Source: Episyrphus balteatus | Taxonomy: Eukaryota > Arthropoda > Insecta > Diptera > Syrphidae | DNA length: 64,000 nt | Direction: 5' to 3' | NCBI RefSeq assembly: GCF_945859705.1 | Contig: NC_079137.1 | Coordinates: forward strand, 558,001-622,000 | Shown: positions 49,101-58,476 of the stretch, in pieces | How the letters are laid out: the number at the start of each line of letters is the position of its first letter | Numbering within the stretch: position 1 is the first letter of the stretch | Translations under genes and position numbers: made by a program | The notes under the pieces: generated by a model | The model's input: the letters and a program-made list of their open reading frames with translations, nothing else | Told to the model about the DNA's origin: nothing | The model's database searches: none

Positions 49101-50035
49101 TGTTACTTAAGACTGAAAGAAAAACCTTTTTCTTGCTTTTTTTTTTGTGGTTGGTAGGAATTCGATAGAGAGACTACTACCACTTTGTTATAAGGTACAC
49201 TTCACTTTTTTTTATATATATATTATGTATATGTACTATAACAGATAGATAGAACTTCACTTATGGTGTTCAAGTGAAGGAATTTTTCACACAGAAAATT
49301 CCTTAACTAGGAAGGAAAATTGGCACTCAATTGCCTTCGAAATGTATAACTGGTAGATAGTTTATATAGTTAATAAAAAAGAACCCTAATTGGATTTCCA
49401 GAGAATATTGTGAAAAAAAAACTTAAGTTTTTTTTTTCTTATTTTAAATTCTATATTATATATAGTCACCGAGAGAGGAGTATATTTGAATAGTGTCCTG
49501 ATTGAATCGAAGGTCCTCTGAAAACTGTTGGAATAAAAGAAAAACTGGCGAGTCGATGTTGCGCTGAATGGGAGCTAGAGAATTTTTGTTGCTTTTTTTG
49601 TTGGAATGGAAATTCGATGGAAGACAAGTTCGTCTCTTTTCCTGTGTTTTTTGTTTCTTTTGATAATATAAAGATGTATAGTAATGCAAATAATATTTTC
49701 TATTGCGCATGCAGTCGAAATTTTTCGTAGAAAACCAATTTGCGACGTCGCAGCAAAAAAAATTGTTTTGTTTTTAATTATTTTTATTATTTGAGAAAAA
49801 TCGCTGCGCTGCGTGTTTTTGATGTATTTGACAAGTGAATACTGTGAAAGGAAAAGCTTTTGAGCGGGTGGTACACTAAGGAAGGAAATTTTTTTTTGAA
49901 TTTGAGTTTATGATACTTTGGTAGTCAGAGTTGGAACTACACACGAAAGACTTAAGTAATTTTTGTTTGCTCATGACTACATAAAAAAGGAACTATACCC
50001 AATTCGTTATTGTGAATAGATCACAATCTATATGA
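49101..50035 (-). promoter_or_regulatory. Sap47: Sap47 5' UTR and proximal upstream region
   Basis: This is the sequence directly upstream of the Sap47 start codon. A transcription start is not obvious; no clear TATA box is placed at a usual distance. There is no other gene in this stretch. Confidence 0.4.
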
Positions 50036-50215
50036 GTAAAGGCTTGGCCACACCGGAGGGTACGCGGTAGAGGTACAGGTAACGGTACGGGTATTTGTAT
50101 GGAAAAAATTCCAAACTGACACATCAACGTTCGGGTGTGGAATTTTTTTAATACAAATATCGTTGCCGCTACCCGTACCGCTACCGCGTACCCTCCGGTG
50201 TGGCCAAGCCTTAAA
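50036..50215. mobile_element. GGCTTGGCCACACC palindromic MITE, tandem copy 1
   Basis: The ~175-bp palindrome starts AAGGCTTGGCCACACCGGAG and ends with its reverse complement. Its arms include a GCGGTAGAGGTAC block and ATTCCAAACTGACA. It is the first of a head-to-tail series in which each copy follows the previous one across the junction AAGCCTTAAAGGCTT. Confidence 0.8.
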
Positions 50216-50390
50216 GGCTTGGCCACACCGGAGGGTATGCGGTAGCGGTACGGGTAGAGGTAACGGTACTTGTATGAAAAAAATTCCAAACTGACATATC
50301 AACGTTCAGATGTGGAATTTTTTTCATAGAAATATCGTTACCGCTACCCGTACCTCTACCGCATACCCTCCGGTGTGGCCAAGCCTTAAA
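50212..50390. mobile_element. GGCTTGGCCACACC palindromic MITE, tandem copy 2
   Basis: Same structure as copy 1, directly adjoining it and copy 3. It differs by scattered substitutions, such as TATGCGG for TACGCGG. Confidence 0.8.
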
Positions 50391-50540
50391 GGCTTGGCCA
50401 CACTGGGGGGTATGCGGTAGCGGTACGGGTAATTGTATGAAAAAAATTCCACATCTGAACGTTGATGTGTCAGTTTGGAATTTTTCATAAAATTACCCAT
50501 ACCGCTACCGCATGTACCCTCCGGTGTGGTTAAAGCCTTT
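50387..50540. mobile_element. GGCTTGGCCACACT palindromic MITE, tandem copy 3, with decayed fourth copy to ~50625
   Basis: A shorter copy in which one GGTACGGGTAGAGGTAACGG-like block is reduced. It is followed at 50541-50625 by a weaker copy (GCGGTGCAGGTAATTGTATG and CGTCAACGTTTAGG recognisable). Confidence 0.7.
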
Positions 50541-50715
50541 AAGGAATGGTGTGCAGTATAGCGGTGCAGGTAATTGTATGGAAGAAACTTCAAACTGGAC
50601 CGTCAACGTTTAGGTATGGAGTTTTTGAAGTTATACCTACTCCTTTTGCGGAGTTTGTTTATGAAAATTTACTTTTTGAAAAATGTGTCAAGTAGCACCA
50701 TCTATAGTGCTCATA

Positions 50716-50853
50716 AGCTGCGTTCCTTTGGAAATATTTATCTACTGCTTAGTACTTAAAACTACTTTGAACTACTTTTGCTATACTGAAAAAGTAGTTC
50801 AAAGCAGCTTTAAGTACTAAGCAGTAGATAAATATTTCCAAAGGAACGCAGCT
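50716..50853. mobile_element. Palindromic MITE, family GCTGCGTTCC, copy 2
   Basis: Near-identical to the element at 16356-16490, with the substitution CTGCTTAG for CTTTTTAG in both arms, so the two arms changed together. This is the mark of a distinct sub-family or arm correction. Confidence 0.75.
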
Positions 50854-51095
50854 ATAGTTGTAAAAAATTTGTTTATGCTATGAACCTAATAAGTGAATAT
50901 CTGTGAGTAAGAAGTCTAACTTCAATCACGTGTACATAATATGTGCTTTGTATATCTATAGCACTCTCATTGTATATTATATCCTTAGTACTTAGTAAAA
51001 AATGTAAAATTTTAAACAGAAAATCTTAGCTCCCTCGCTACCACTCAACTAACGAACAAACTAAAAAATCTCACTTCATGATAGTACTATAATGA

Positions 51096-51236
51096 TGGGC
51101 TACACGGTGATTTTTCAATCGCCTAAACAGTCAGGTTGTAGGCAATGAAGGGTGAGGATTTTCCTCTTTTTGACATTCGTTCCTAGGAAATGTGAATTGG
51201 ACCGTGATTGGGCACAATACTGTGTAGCAAAGCCCA
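51096..51236. mobile_element. MITE, family GGGCTACACGGTG, copy 1
   Basis: The ends are inverted (ATGGGCTACACGGTG; right end CTGTGTAGCAAAGCCCAT). The interior (AGTCAGGTTGTAGGCA, GTGAGGATTTTCCTC) recurs in the opposite orientation at 53842-53989. Confidence 0.65.
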
Positions 51237-51730
51237 TAGATTCTATATGTATAAAAAGTACAGGTGTGCACACTTTCTTTTTTTTTTGTACCAACCTGAT
51301 ACCGCCGACACATACGGAAAAACAATCATAAAATAACATCACAAATGTTCAATTATTTATTTTTTATTATTTTGGGCAGTTTTGTTGCGACTTTAACATT
51401 ATTCTTTAACGAAAACACGAGTAGTGACTACAGTGCCGCCTAGTTTTCACAATTCTTTAATAGTCAGCTATTACATGAAGCCTCAAGAGGCGCGCCTCTT
51501 TTCAAAACTAATGAGTGCAAGAGAGAAAGAAGATAAACAAAAAATTATCCGACCGGAGAGTCGTGGGCCAAAATTCTGAGACTCTTTTTTGACGTTTCTT
51601 TTTCCACTCTTTATTTTTTCAACATTCCCTTCCATTTCTTTTTGCTTCTTGGTGGAATACAACAACAACAATACTTAAATTAAAGGATAAATGTCAAATT
51701 TGAGTCTTTGACTCAAGAGGCATCGTGTAA

Positions 51731-52093
51731 AGGCTTGGCCACACCGGAGGGTATGCGGTAGCGGTACGGGTAGAGGTAACGGTACTTGTATGAAAAAAAT
51801 TCCAAACTGACATATCAACCATTGTATATATATTCTTATAGTACTCTCATGAAGTAGAATTTTCTATTTTGCGTCGCCACCGCTGGGACCGCTAGTTTAT
51901 TTTATGTTTGAACCTTATGCAGAAAATTGAAGTGCAGATCTACCAAAAGATGTCGCTAAAGTATTTTCATGGATTGATAGTACTATAGAAATATATATAC
52001 AATGTATCAACGTTCAGATGTGGAATTTTTTTCATACAAATATCGTTACCGCTACCCGTACCTCTACCGCATACCCTCCGGTGTGGCCAAGCC
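51731..52093. mobile_element. GGCTTGGCCACACC palindromic MITE, interrupted copy, TA flanks
   Basis: Same family as the tandem copies at 50036-50540, with TA directly on each side. Near its centre (ACATATCAACGTTCAG in intact copies) it is split by a 185-bp insertion. Confidence 0.8.
51820..52004. mobile_element. Innermost MITE, ends CATTGTATATATAT, 7-bp duplication TATCAAC
   Basis: Inverted ends (CATTGTATATATATTC with TATAGTACT; right end AGTACTATAGAAATATATAC then AATG). TATCAAC is directly repeated at 51813-51819 and 52005-52011. The uninterrupted host sequence, with one TATCAAC, is visible in the tandem copy at 50212-50390, which proves the insertion. Confidence 0.85.
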
Positions 52094-52385
52094 TTTATAG
52101 TACGCGCCTCACAGAATGATTATCAAAAGAAAATTCGAAAAAAGAGTCAAGCCTCTTGAGGCTTCATGTAATAGCCGACATAGCTGTAAACTCCTAATCA
52201 AGTACCTAGATACATGCCTTTATTTCTTAGTAGTGTATTATAGCCCTTAAACTAATGGCGAAATGTCACTTCATGAAACGCACTCATTTATGAGCTTTTT
52301 TGAATTCGCCTTCGCTTTTATATGAAATGATAAATAAATAAACATTCCCTTTTTTTGTAATATTTTTTAATAAATTTATCCAAAA

Positions 52386-52763
52386 ATGAAACGAAATCAA
52401 TTATATCAATCAACAGCCGATATTCAAAAAGAGCAACTATTTTTAGTTCAACTCGAACGTGAGTTAAATAATGTTTTATCCAAAATTAATGAAAATATAA
52501 ACACCTTAAAGGTAATATTGAAAAGTCCTAATAAATCGTCCGAAAACGTATAAAAATGTATACTATTTTAGGTTGAAGAGCTCCAACTTAGATCACAAGC
52601 CGTTAACATGTCGGCTCCACAAAAGACTTCCCAAAAAATTGAAGCTATTACCAAACAAGAGGCAACCCCAGTTTTCATTGACAACCCAGAAATAGTCAAC
52701 CAGCAAGAAATGGACTTGAATATTTTAATGAAAAACATCAACGAAGAAGAGGAAGAAGAATAA
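52386..52763 (+). CDS. SNAPC5-like small protein (SNAPc subunit 19 kDa)
   Basis: SNAPC5 is a small subunit of the snRNA-activating protein complex, which directs RNA polymerase II and III transcription of snRNA genes. Two exons, 52386-52511 and 52572-52763, give 105 residues (human SNAPC5 has 98). The N-terminal half is a predicted coiled coil ending in INTLKVEELQLRSQ, which matches the family's LNRLKVEELALQS block as I know it, and the C terminus is an acidic EEEEEE run as in the human protein. The AATAAA at 52762-52767 overlaps the stop codon. Divergent from Sap47, convergent with the zinc-knuckle gene. Classical fly SNAPc work lists three subunits, so this assignment is an inference, though the motif and acidic tail are specific. 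Confidence 0.72.
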
Positions 52764-52767
52764 TAAA
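52762..52767 (+). terminator. Polyadenylation signal overlapping the stop codon
   Basis: The stop reads TAATAAA, so the last two bases of TAA begin AATAAA. The 3' UTR may be only ~15-30 nt, which fits the tight spacing to the convergent neighbour (stop codons 119 bp apart). Confidence 0.6.
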
Positions 52768-52882
52768 ACAGAATCTTCAAATTAAAATCTAACTCATGTT
52801 TATTTATTTTCTAAAAAAATGCTTAGTAAATTGTACCTAAACTCGCAAGAGAAAAACTGTTTTTATAACTTATTTAATTAAT

Positions 52883-53441
52883 TCAATCTTCTGACGAGGA
52901 ACCGCTGCTACTGCCATCCTTTTTTCGTTTTTCTTTCTTCACTTCAACGGTGCCATCGGAAGAGGAAGATGATCCATCAGAAGACGATCCCGAAGAAGAC
53001 GAAGAGCTTGACGAGTCGGATGAGTCTGACGACGAACTATCGTCGTCACTGTCCGACGATCCGCTAGCACCAGATTCTGCACTAGAATCCGAGTCTGAAT
53101 CTGAACTAGAATCAGAACTTGAATTGCCGCCTTTGGATCGTTTTGCTTTTGGTTCTTTTACTTGGCTGCCAGTTTTCTTTTGCTCTTTATTGGCTAGATT
53201 CTTATTTAATTGTTTTGTTCGTGAAGTTCGATGTACATATTTTCTTTTGGTTTCTTTGCATTCATAGCTCCAATGGCCGAATTCGAGGCATTTCTGACAT
53301 CGAACTCCGTTCGGAAAAGCTGCAGCTAGTTTTGCATTTCTAAATAGAAAAATTGATTGTAATTTACAAGAGGCGATATTATTATTTAATTTACCTTTTC
53401 TTTAGAGATAATTTTCTGGCTGCTAAGCCAACGAGAGTCAT
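52883..53441 (-). CDS. ZCCHC10-like CCHC zinc-knuckle, Ser-rich protein
   Basis: Two exons, 53441-53395 and 53339-52883, give 504 nt and 167 residues. The single CCHC knuckle (CQKCLEFGHWSYEC, residues 30-43, spacing CX2CX4HX4C) followed by KRKYVHRTSRT is the hallmark of vertebrate ZCCHC10 (RCQKCLEFGHWTYEC there, as I recall it). A basic linker and a long Ser/Asp/Glu tract fill the C-terminal half, also as in ZCCHC10, and it ends KKDGSSSGSSSED. The molecular role of the family is poorly known; nucleic-acid binding is implied by the knuckle. The reverse strand of the Ser/Asp tract makes a spurious acidic open frame. A minus-strand AATAAA at 52799-52804 would place its 3' end inside the neighbouring 3' region. 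Confidence 0.88.
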
Positions 53442-53841
53442 TTTACAAAATCGCAAAAACTTTTCGGACACAATTTTTGAGGTTTTCTTTGTGGATATTT
53501 TGAAAACAACAAAAATGGAAATTGAGCTGGGTGCAAAATAAAAGCCAATTGGAAACCACTTATTATTATCAGACAGGCACTTTTGTTTGGTTTATTTTTG
53601 TATTATTTGGATAATTTTTTAATAAAATTGCTATTATTTTTTCAGAAAAATGTAAACTTCGCGTCGATAAATTATTTTATTTTTTTTTCTATCTGTCACA
53701 AAAAAACTTCATTTTTTATTTGTAGTTTTTTGAGTGCGTTCCAGGGTGCAGAATTATTTAACAAAAAAAAGTATATGGAATAAAATGGAATGAGAACACA
53801 TTTGTCACGTCAAAAAACATGAGAATGAGATACAACAACCA

Positions 53842-53989
53842 TAGGGCCTGGCTACACAGTGTTGTGCCCAATCATGTTCCGATTCACATTTTCTAGGAAC
53901 AAAAGTCAAAAAGAGGAAAATCCTCACCCCTCTTGCCTACAACCTGACTGGTTAGGCGATTGAAAAATCACCGTGTAGCCCGGCACATA
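53842..53989. mobile_element. MITE, family GGGCTACACGGTG, copy 2 (inverted)
   Basis: Reverse-orientation copy of 51096-51236: GGCTACACAGTGTTGTGCCC at the left, CACCGTGTAGCC at the right, with the CAGTCAGGTTGTAGGC block inverted. Confidence 0.65.
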
Positions 53990-54029
53990 GTACACATAAA
54001 AAGGTACTAGGTGTTTTTTTTTTGTTTAT

Positions 54030-54440
54030 CTTTAGTCCATTGGACGTGGTAGTTTACTACTAGTAGATGTTTTGGTTAATCTAGTACTTATCATCTACTC
54101 ATGCTCTTCTTCCCGAGTAGATACGATTTGTATTGAATTCGTTGAAAGTGCGTTCCATTGAAAAACGCTAGTAAACTACTAGTAGTACTTTGCCACCTCC
54201 CAAAGGAACGGGGCTTATAGGTACATTCCCATCCCCTTGAGTAGAAGATCATGTCTTAATTGTAGTACTAAATCCACTCATGAGTAAACTTAGCTCATGA
54301 GTAAATATACACATTCCTTTGTAATGAATTGATAACACATTCCCATCTCCTTGAGTAGAAGATCTTGTGTTATAGTAGTACCTACTAGATCTACTCATTA
54401 ATAAACTAGTATGTAACTCCAATGGAACAGGCCCATATCG
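54030..54440. repeat. Cluster of degenerate inverted repeats around GTAGTTTACTACTAGTAG
   Basis: GTAGTTTACTACTAGTAG (54048 on) recurs inverted as GTAAACTACTAGTAGTACT (54171 on), with GCGTTCC-type ends. It is followed by two direct copies of CCCATCYCCTTGAGTAGAAG (54230, 54345). Probably MITE relics related to the GCTGCGTTCC family. No gene is seen. Confidence 0.5.
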
Positions 54441-55803
54441 CATTGTTTTTTATGCGGAACTTCTTTTGTGAGTGAATGTTTTTTTCTTCAACTTTCATTT
54501 TGTTAGTTTTTTAAATCAAGTTAGTTTTTGGGAAATCTAAATTAATAAAATGAACGGCTGGACCGCAAATACATGTTCTTATGGTAAAAATTGCTTAGAA
54601 TACTAAAGCATTTGAATACATTTCAAAAAAAGAATATTTTTAATTTAATTTTACAAGAAATTCACTAAAAAATATATAAAATTTGTTTTTAAAATTATAA
54701 AAACATTTATTTAAGTGGTTTTTGACCTTAATCGGTTACATCGCTTACCTACCAGAAAGTCAGAAATCAAGAAAAGGTTTCTATGGCAGGTACCGTTAAT
54801 AACTGTCCAAAAAATATTTTACAAGTAGGCATACAAGTATTTTTTTTTTTATAAAATTCGTTAGAAACGTTTTTGAAAAAATGTTAGTAGTACTCAAAAG
54901 AAATTTTTTTTATTTTTTACAAATATTTATTTATTTTTTGTAAAGTAAATTTTTTTGAAACTTTGTTTTGCATGTGTCGAATAATAATTTCTTCTGAATG
55001 GTACCTATATCAATTTTTTTTCACAAAAAATTTGAAAATTAGTAATTTCATATAAAAACAATTATTTTTTACAAAAACGGCTCCAACAATTTTCAAAAAA
55101 AAAAATTCTGAATTTTTGTGTTATATATAAGAATTTAAATGGTATACTTCCTTTAAAGGGATAAACCATTCAAAAATATTTTTCGAAGTTATTACAAAAA
55201 CAAGTAAAAACACTTGTTTAATAAAATCGAATTCAAAATGTATTCTTTATTTATTATGTGCAAAAGCACTTCAATTCAAAAAAATATCTATTAAAAGCTT
55301 TGAATGCCATCCAGAGTTAGTACTCAGACAGAGAGAAGACAGAACAAAAGCAAAAAGGGTGGAAATTATGTTATGGGTAACTTCAAATAAGAACAAGGAC
55401 ACCGCTTTGAAGATGAAAAATCAATAAAATAAAACATTGCAATCGCAAAGTGCATAAAGTGAAAGTCGCATTTCATTTTTTCATTCTCAACATATTCAGT
55501 TTCCATCCAATTAATAAACAAATAAAATTAATAAAGTAGTGCTATAAAAACAATAGAAACATTACAAAATTAGAATAGAATTAAAATACAGAGAAAAAAT
55601 GGTGGAATAAACTGAATTTGCATTTTTTTGTTCGGCAAAACATATCTTAAGGACTCTTGTTTGTTTTTGTTGTTATCCTTTTTGTCATTTATTTTGTGAT
55701 TTTTTTTGCAAACAAAGAAAAAACCATAAAAGACAAATACAAAATATAATACATATTGAGAGAAATTAAACAAATATTTAAAAAAGAAAGTAGTTTGTTG
55801 AAA
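54441..55803. other. Intergenic between the zinc-knuckle gene and the TMEM169-like gene
   Basis: AT-rich with long homopolymers. It presumably includes the 5' UTR of the TMEM169-like gene. No coding exon is recognised. Confidence 0.4.
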
Positions 55804-58476
55804 ATGGTTGGTAAAACTTTATTGTCAACTGAAGCCAATATGATGAAAGAACGCCCAGTTTTCATTCCACCCAGGAAGCGACAGACATCAAAGAAAACAA
55901 ATGGAACCCAAAATTATGTTGATCATATTGTTGCAGTGCAGGTAAAGGTTGAAAAAAATAGTTTACCAAATTTTTGCATAAAACCTATCAATGCCAAGCT
56001 TTTTGCATAAACCCATCATTTTTAATCTATTGATTGTTTATATGTAAATAAAATGCAGGAGTACCGATTGAATAAACACATTTTTTTCAAGAAAACTTTT
56101 TTTCAAGTGAAGTGATTTTTTTTTTCTTTGTTTCAAAAAAATAAAGATTTCACTTAAAATTTTGTCTTAAATAATTTTTAACAAATTTAAAAAACAAATT
56201 TTTTTGAATTAACCATAAACTAGTAAAGAAGCGGGAGAAAAATTCATTTCAGGAACGCTTAGACAAAATTTGAAACATATTAAAAAAATCAAAGTTTTTA
56301 CAGTTCATATTATAAAAAAAATTACCAACGACTTGGTCTCACGTACTTGCTTTTGTGGTATAAGATGCTTAGATACTTTTTTGAAAGTTTTTGTCTATAT
56401 TGAAATATCTTAATAATTTCAGACTCAAAATCCTTCGTTTTTAAGGCAATTTTTGCAGACTAGTGTAATCACCAAATTAAAATAAAATGACAGAGATAAA
56501 AAACATCCAAGTTCTTCAGAAAAATTGGAAAACACACCTATTTTTTAAATCTTTTGACGCTTGAATTTTAAGTAAACATATTAGCGCAAAATTTTAAACA
56601 ATTTAGAAAATTGCTAAAGCCATTTAGAAAGTTAGTTAGTTAAGTTAAAAAACAGTCTGCTTTTTGGATTAGTAACCTACTAAAATTGCTTTAGCAGTTT
56701 ATTTAATTGTTTAAAATTTTGCGCCATTGAAATTATTACAAAAAAAAAAAAAGCACATGAAACTGAGTATTGTCAGACTTCTTCTAATTCACCCTGTCTA
56801 GTCTATTCTAATCTCACTTTCAATTGAAAAAATGCTTGAATAGCAAATTTTCCCAGTTCATTATTTTAAAGCCCTATGTCGCTATTATTTATATTTGCTC
56901 AGTTCCTTTAAAAAGTTGGGAAACCGACCAATACCCAAGTAGCTTATTAAACGTATTAACGTTATCAGTCTTAACATGTTAAGAACAAGATTAATTAATC
57001 AAAATCAGTCAATCAAAAAATTCTTTTGTAGTCTAAAATCAGTAAAAACTTATCAGTTTTTTGTCACACTTTGGACATTTTTTGTTAGATACAGAACAAT
57101 TGAATATAATGACGTATATAAACATGGTTAATCTCTTTAGGAAATAATACCTAAATAATTTTTAATTCTGAAATGATTGATGAAGTTGAAAGGTTTATAA
57201 TTTTTAGAACAGGCCACCAAAAATAGAGATATCTCTAAATAAATGATTCACAGTTGATAAATCCTAGTTTATATAGTAATAAATCAACTTTATTGCTTAT
57301 TATATTTTCTTATTTTTTTAAAGAATCGACAAAAAGTATCTCCATCATCACCCGGTTTAGAAGATGATCTTTTAAAAACATCACTTATACTCAAAAACAA
57401 ACAACCACTGCCACAAATTCCACTAGATGAAACTAAAATCTCAACAACTCAACTACAGAACAAGCCTATTTCTGCAAGTTCAGATAATATTTACGAGGGT
57501 GAAGAAAGTGAATTACAACATTTCGAAAATCTACCTCCGGTATTACTGCCAAATACACGTCGTGAAAGTTCCACCGTAACACCAAGTAGTTATTCCGAAA
57601 GTAGCTTAGATGCTAAATTGAGCAAATCACAAGATTGTCTCAGTACAAGATCTTCCAAGAAACGAGTAAATATTCGAACAGATATTAAACATGTTCGAAA
57701 TAGTAATCGAAATTCACCAGAAATTGCCAATTATGAAGATTTGGAATCTGGAGAAACAAGCGTACTTAATGGAGATGATTTTAGTTTGGAACGATTTAAT
57801 ACAAAGCGATCGGTTGATAGTCATTATTTGACAATGACAGGTAATTTTATAGAAATCTTAAGAAATGACAAAGTCTCTATCCAAATTAAATTCTATTCTA
57901 TAATTTCAAGGAACTATTAAACGAGGTAGAAAGAAAGGTCAATGTGTTGATCTTCAAATAAACATAAGTCGTGAGGAGCTGGAGCAAATAAATGCTGTTG
58001 CCATTGCCACAGAAACCCAGAAGAAAGCTAATCTCTGGTGGACCTGTTCTTTAACTACGGGCCTTCATATCTTTTTCCTATCAATGTTAAGTCTTCCATT
58101 TGTAATTTTATTCTCTGCAGTGTACTCGTTTTACATCGGTACTCTAACATGGTATAACGTATTTAACTATTTCAATGAAGAAAAAGGTTTTGCTTACAAG
58201 TTCTTTGTGTCACCACTACTTGTTGTAACTTATCCAGTTGGAATATTAGTTTGCACCATAGGATTAGGAATTTATGCTGGAATCGTTCAAATCAGCTTGC
58301 AATTCAATAGTTGGATGAATGAAATAGCTGACATAGAAAAAGGCTTCTATGGATGGCTTTGTGCATTTTTACACCTTTCGGACTGTAGTCCATATGAGGT
58401 TGTCATATTAACAGATATCCGTATGCCTGAGGAGCATCCCCATGCAAATACATCGACCGAAGAACTGTCACTATAA
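55804..58476 (+). CDS. TMEM169-like two-helix membrane protein
   Basis: Exons 55804-55941, 57324-57840 and 57911-58476 give 1221 nt and 406 residues. The N-terminal ~215 residues are polar and probably disordered (many S, N, E, with a YEDLESGE stretch). Then comes the family signature YLTMTGTIKRGRKKGQ (residues about 215-229), spanning the last exon junction, as in vertebrate TMEM169. Two hydrophobic helices follow (about 263-295 and 315-348), separated by a short loop with WYNVFNYFNEEKGF. The C-terminal tail has WLCAFLHLSDCSPYEVVILTDI. No signal peptide is seen, so both ends are likely cytosolic. The cellular role of this family is not well defined. AATAAA motifs at 58617 and about 58743 are candidate polyadenylation signals. 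Confidence 0.88.
56583..56725. mobile_element. Small MITE in TMEM169-like intron 1
   Basis: GCGCAAAATTTTAAACAATT at 56584 and its reverse complement (56705-56724) form ~20-bp perfect inverted ends about 100 bp apart. GCTAAAGC and GCTTTAGC pair inside. Confidence 0.65.

Larger units (their letters stand above)
51468..52178. mobile_element. Outer element of a three-layer nest, ends CTATTACATGAAGCCTC
   Basis: CTATTACATGAAGCCTCAAG at 51468 and its reverse complement ending 52178 bound the region. It contains the GGCTTGGCCACACC element (51731-52093), which itself contains the element at 51820-52004. A target duplication of the outer element is not clear. Confidence 0.65.

Noticed and set aside
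50036..50540. CRISPR-like spaced repeats
   Set aside because: Units are adjoining palindromic transposons without unique spacers, in an animal genome.
49993..50593. Several overlapping minus-strand frames with similar proteins (YRYRIPSGVAKPLRLGHTGG)
   Set aside because: They are translations of the tandem GGCTTGGCCACACC palindromes, not genes.
52950..53267. Open frame of 105 codons on the plus strand with a run of Glu/Asp/Ser
   Set aside because: It is the reverse of the Ser/Asp tract of the zinc-knuckle gene, whose minus-strand frame has splice sites and a CCHC motif.
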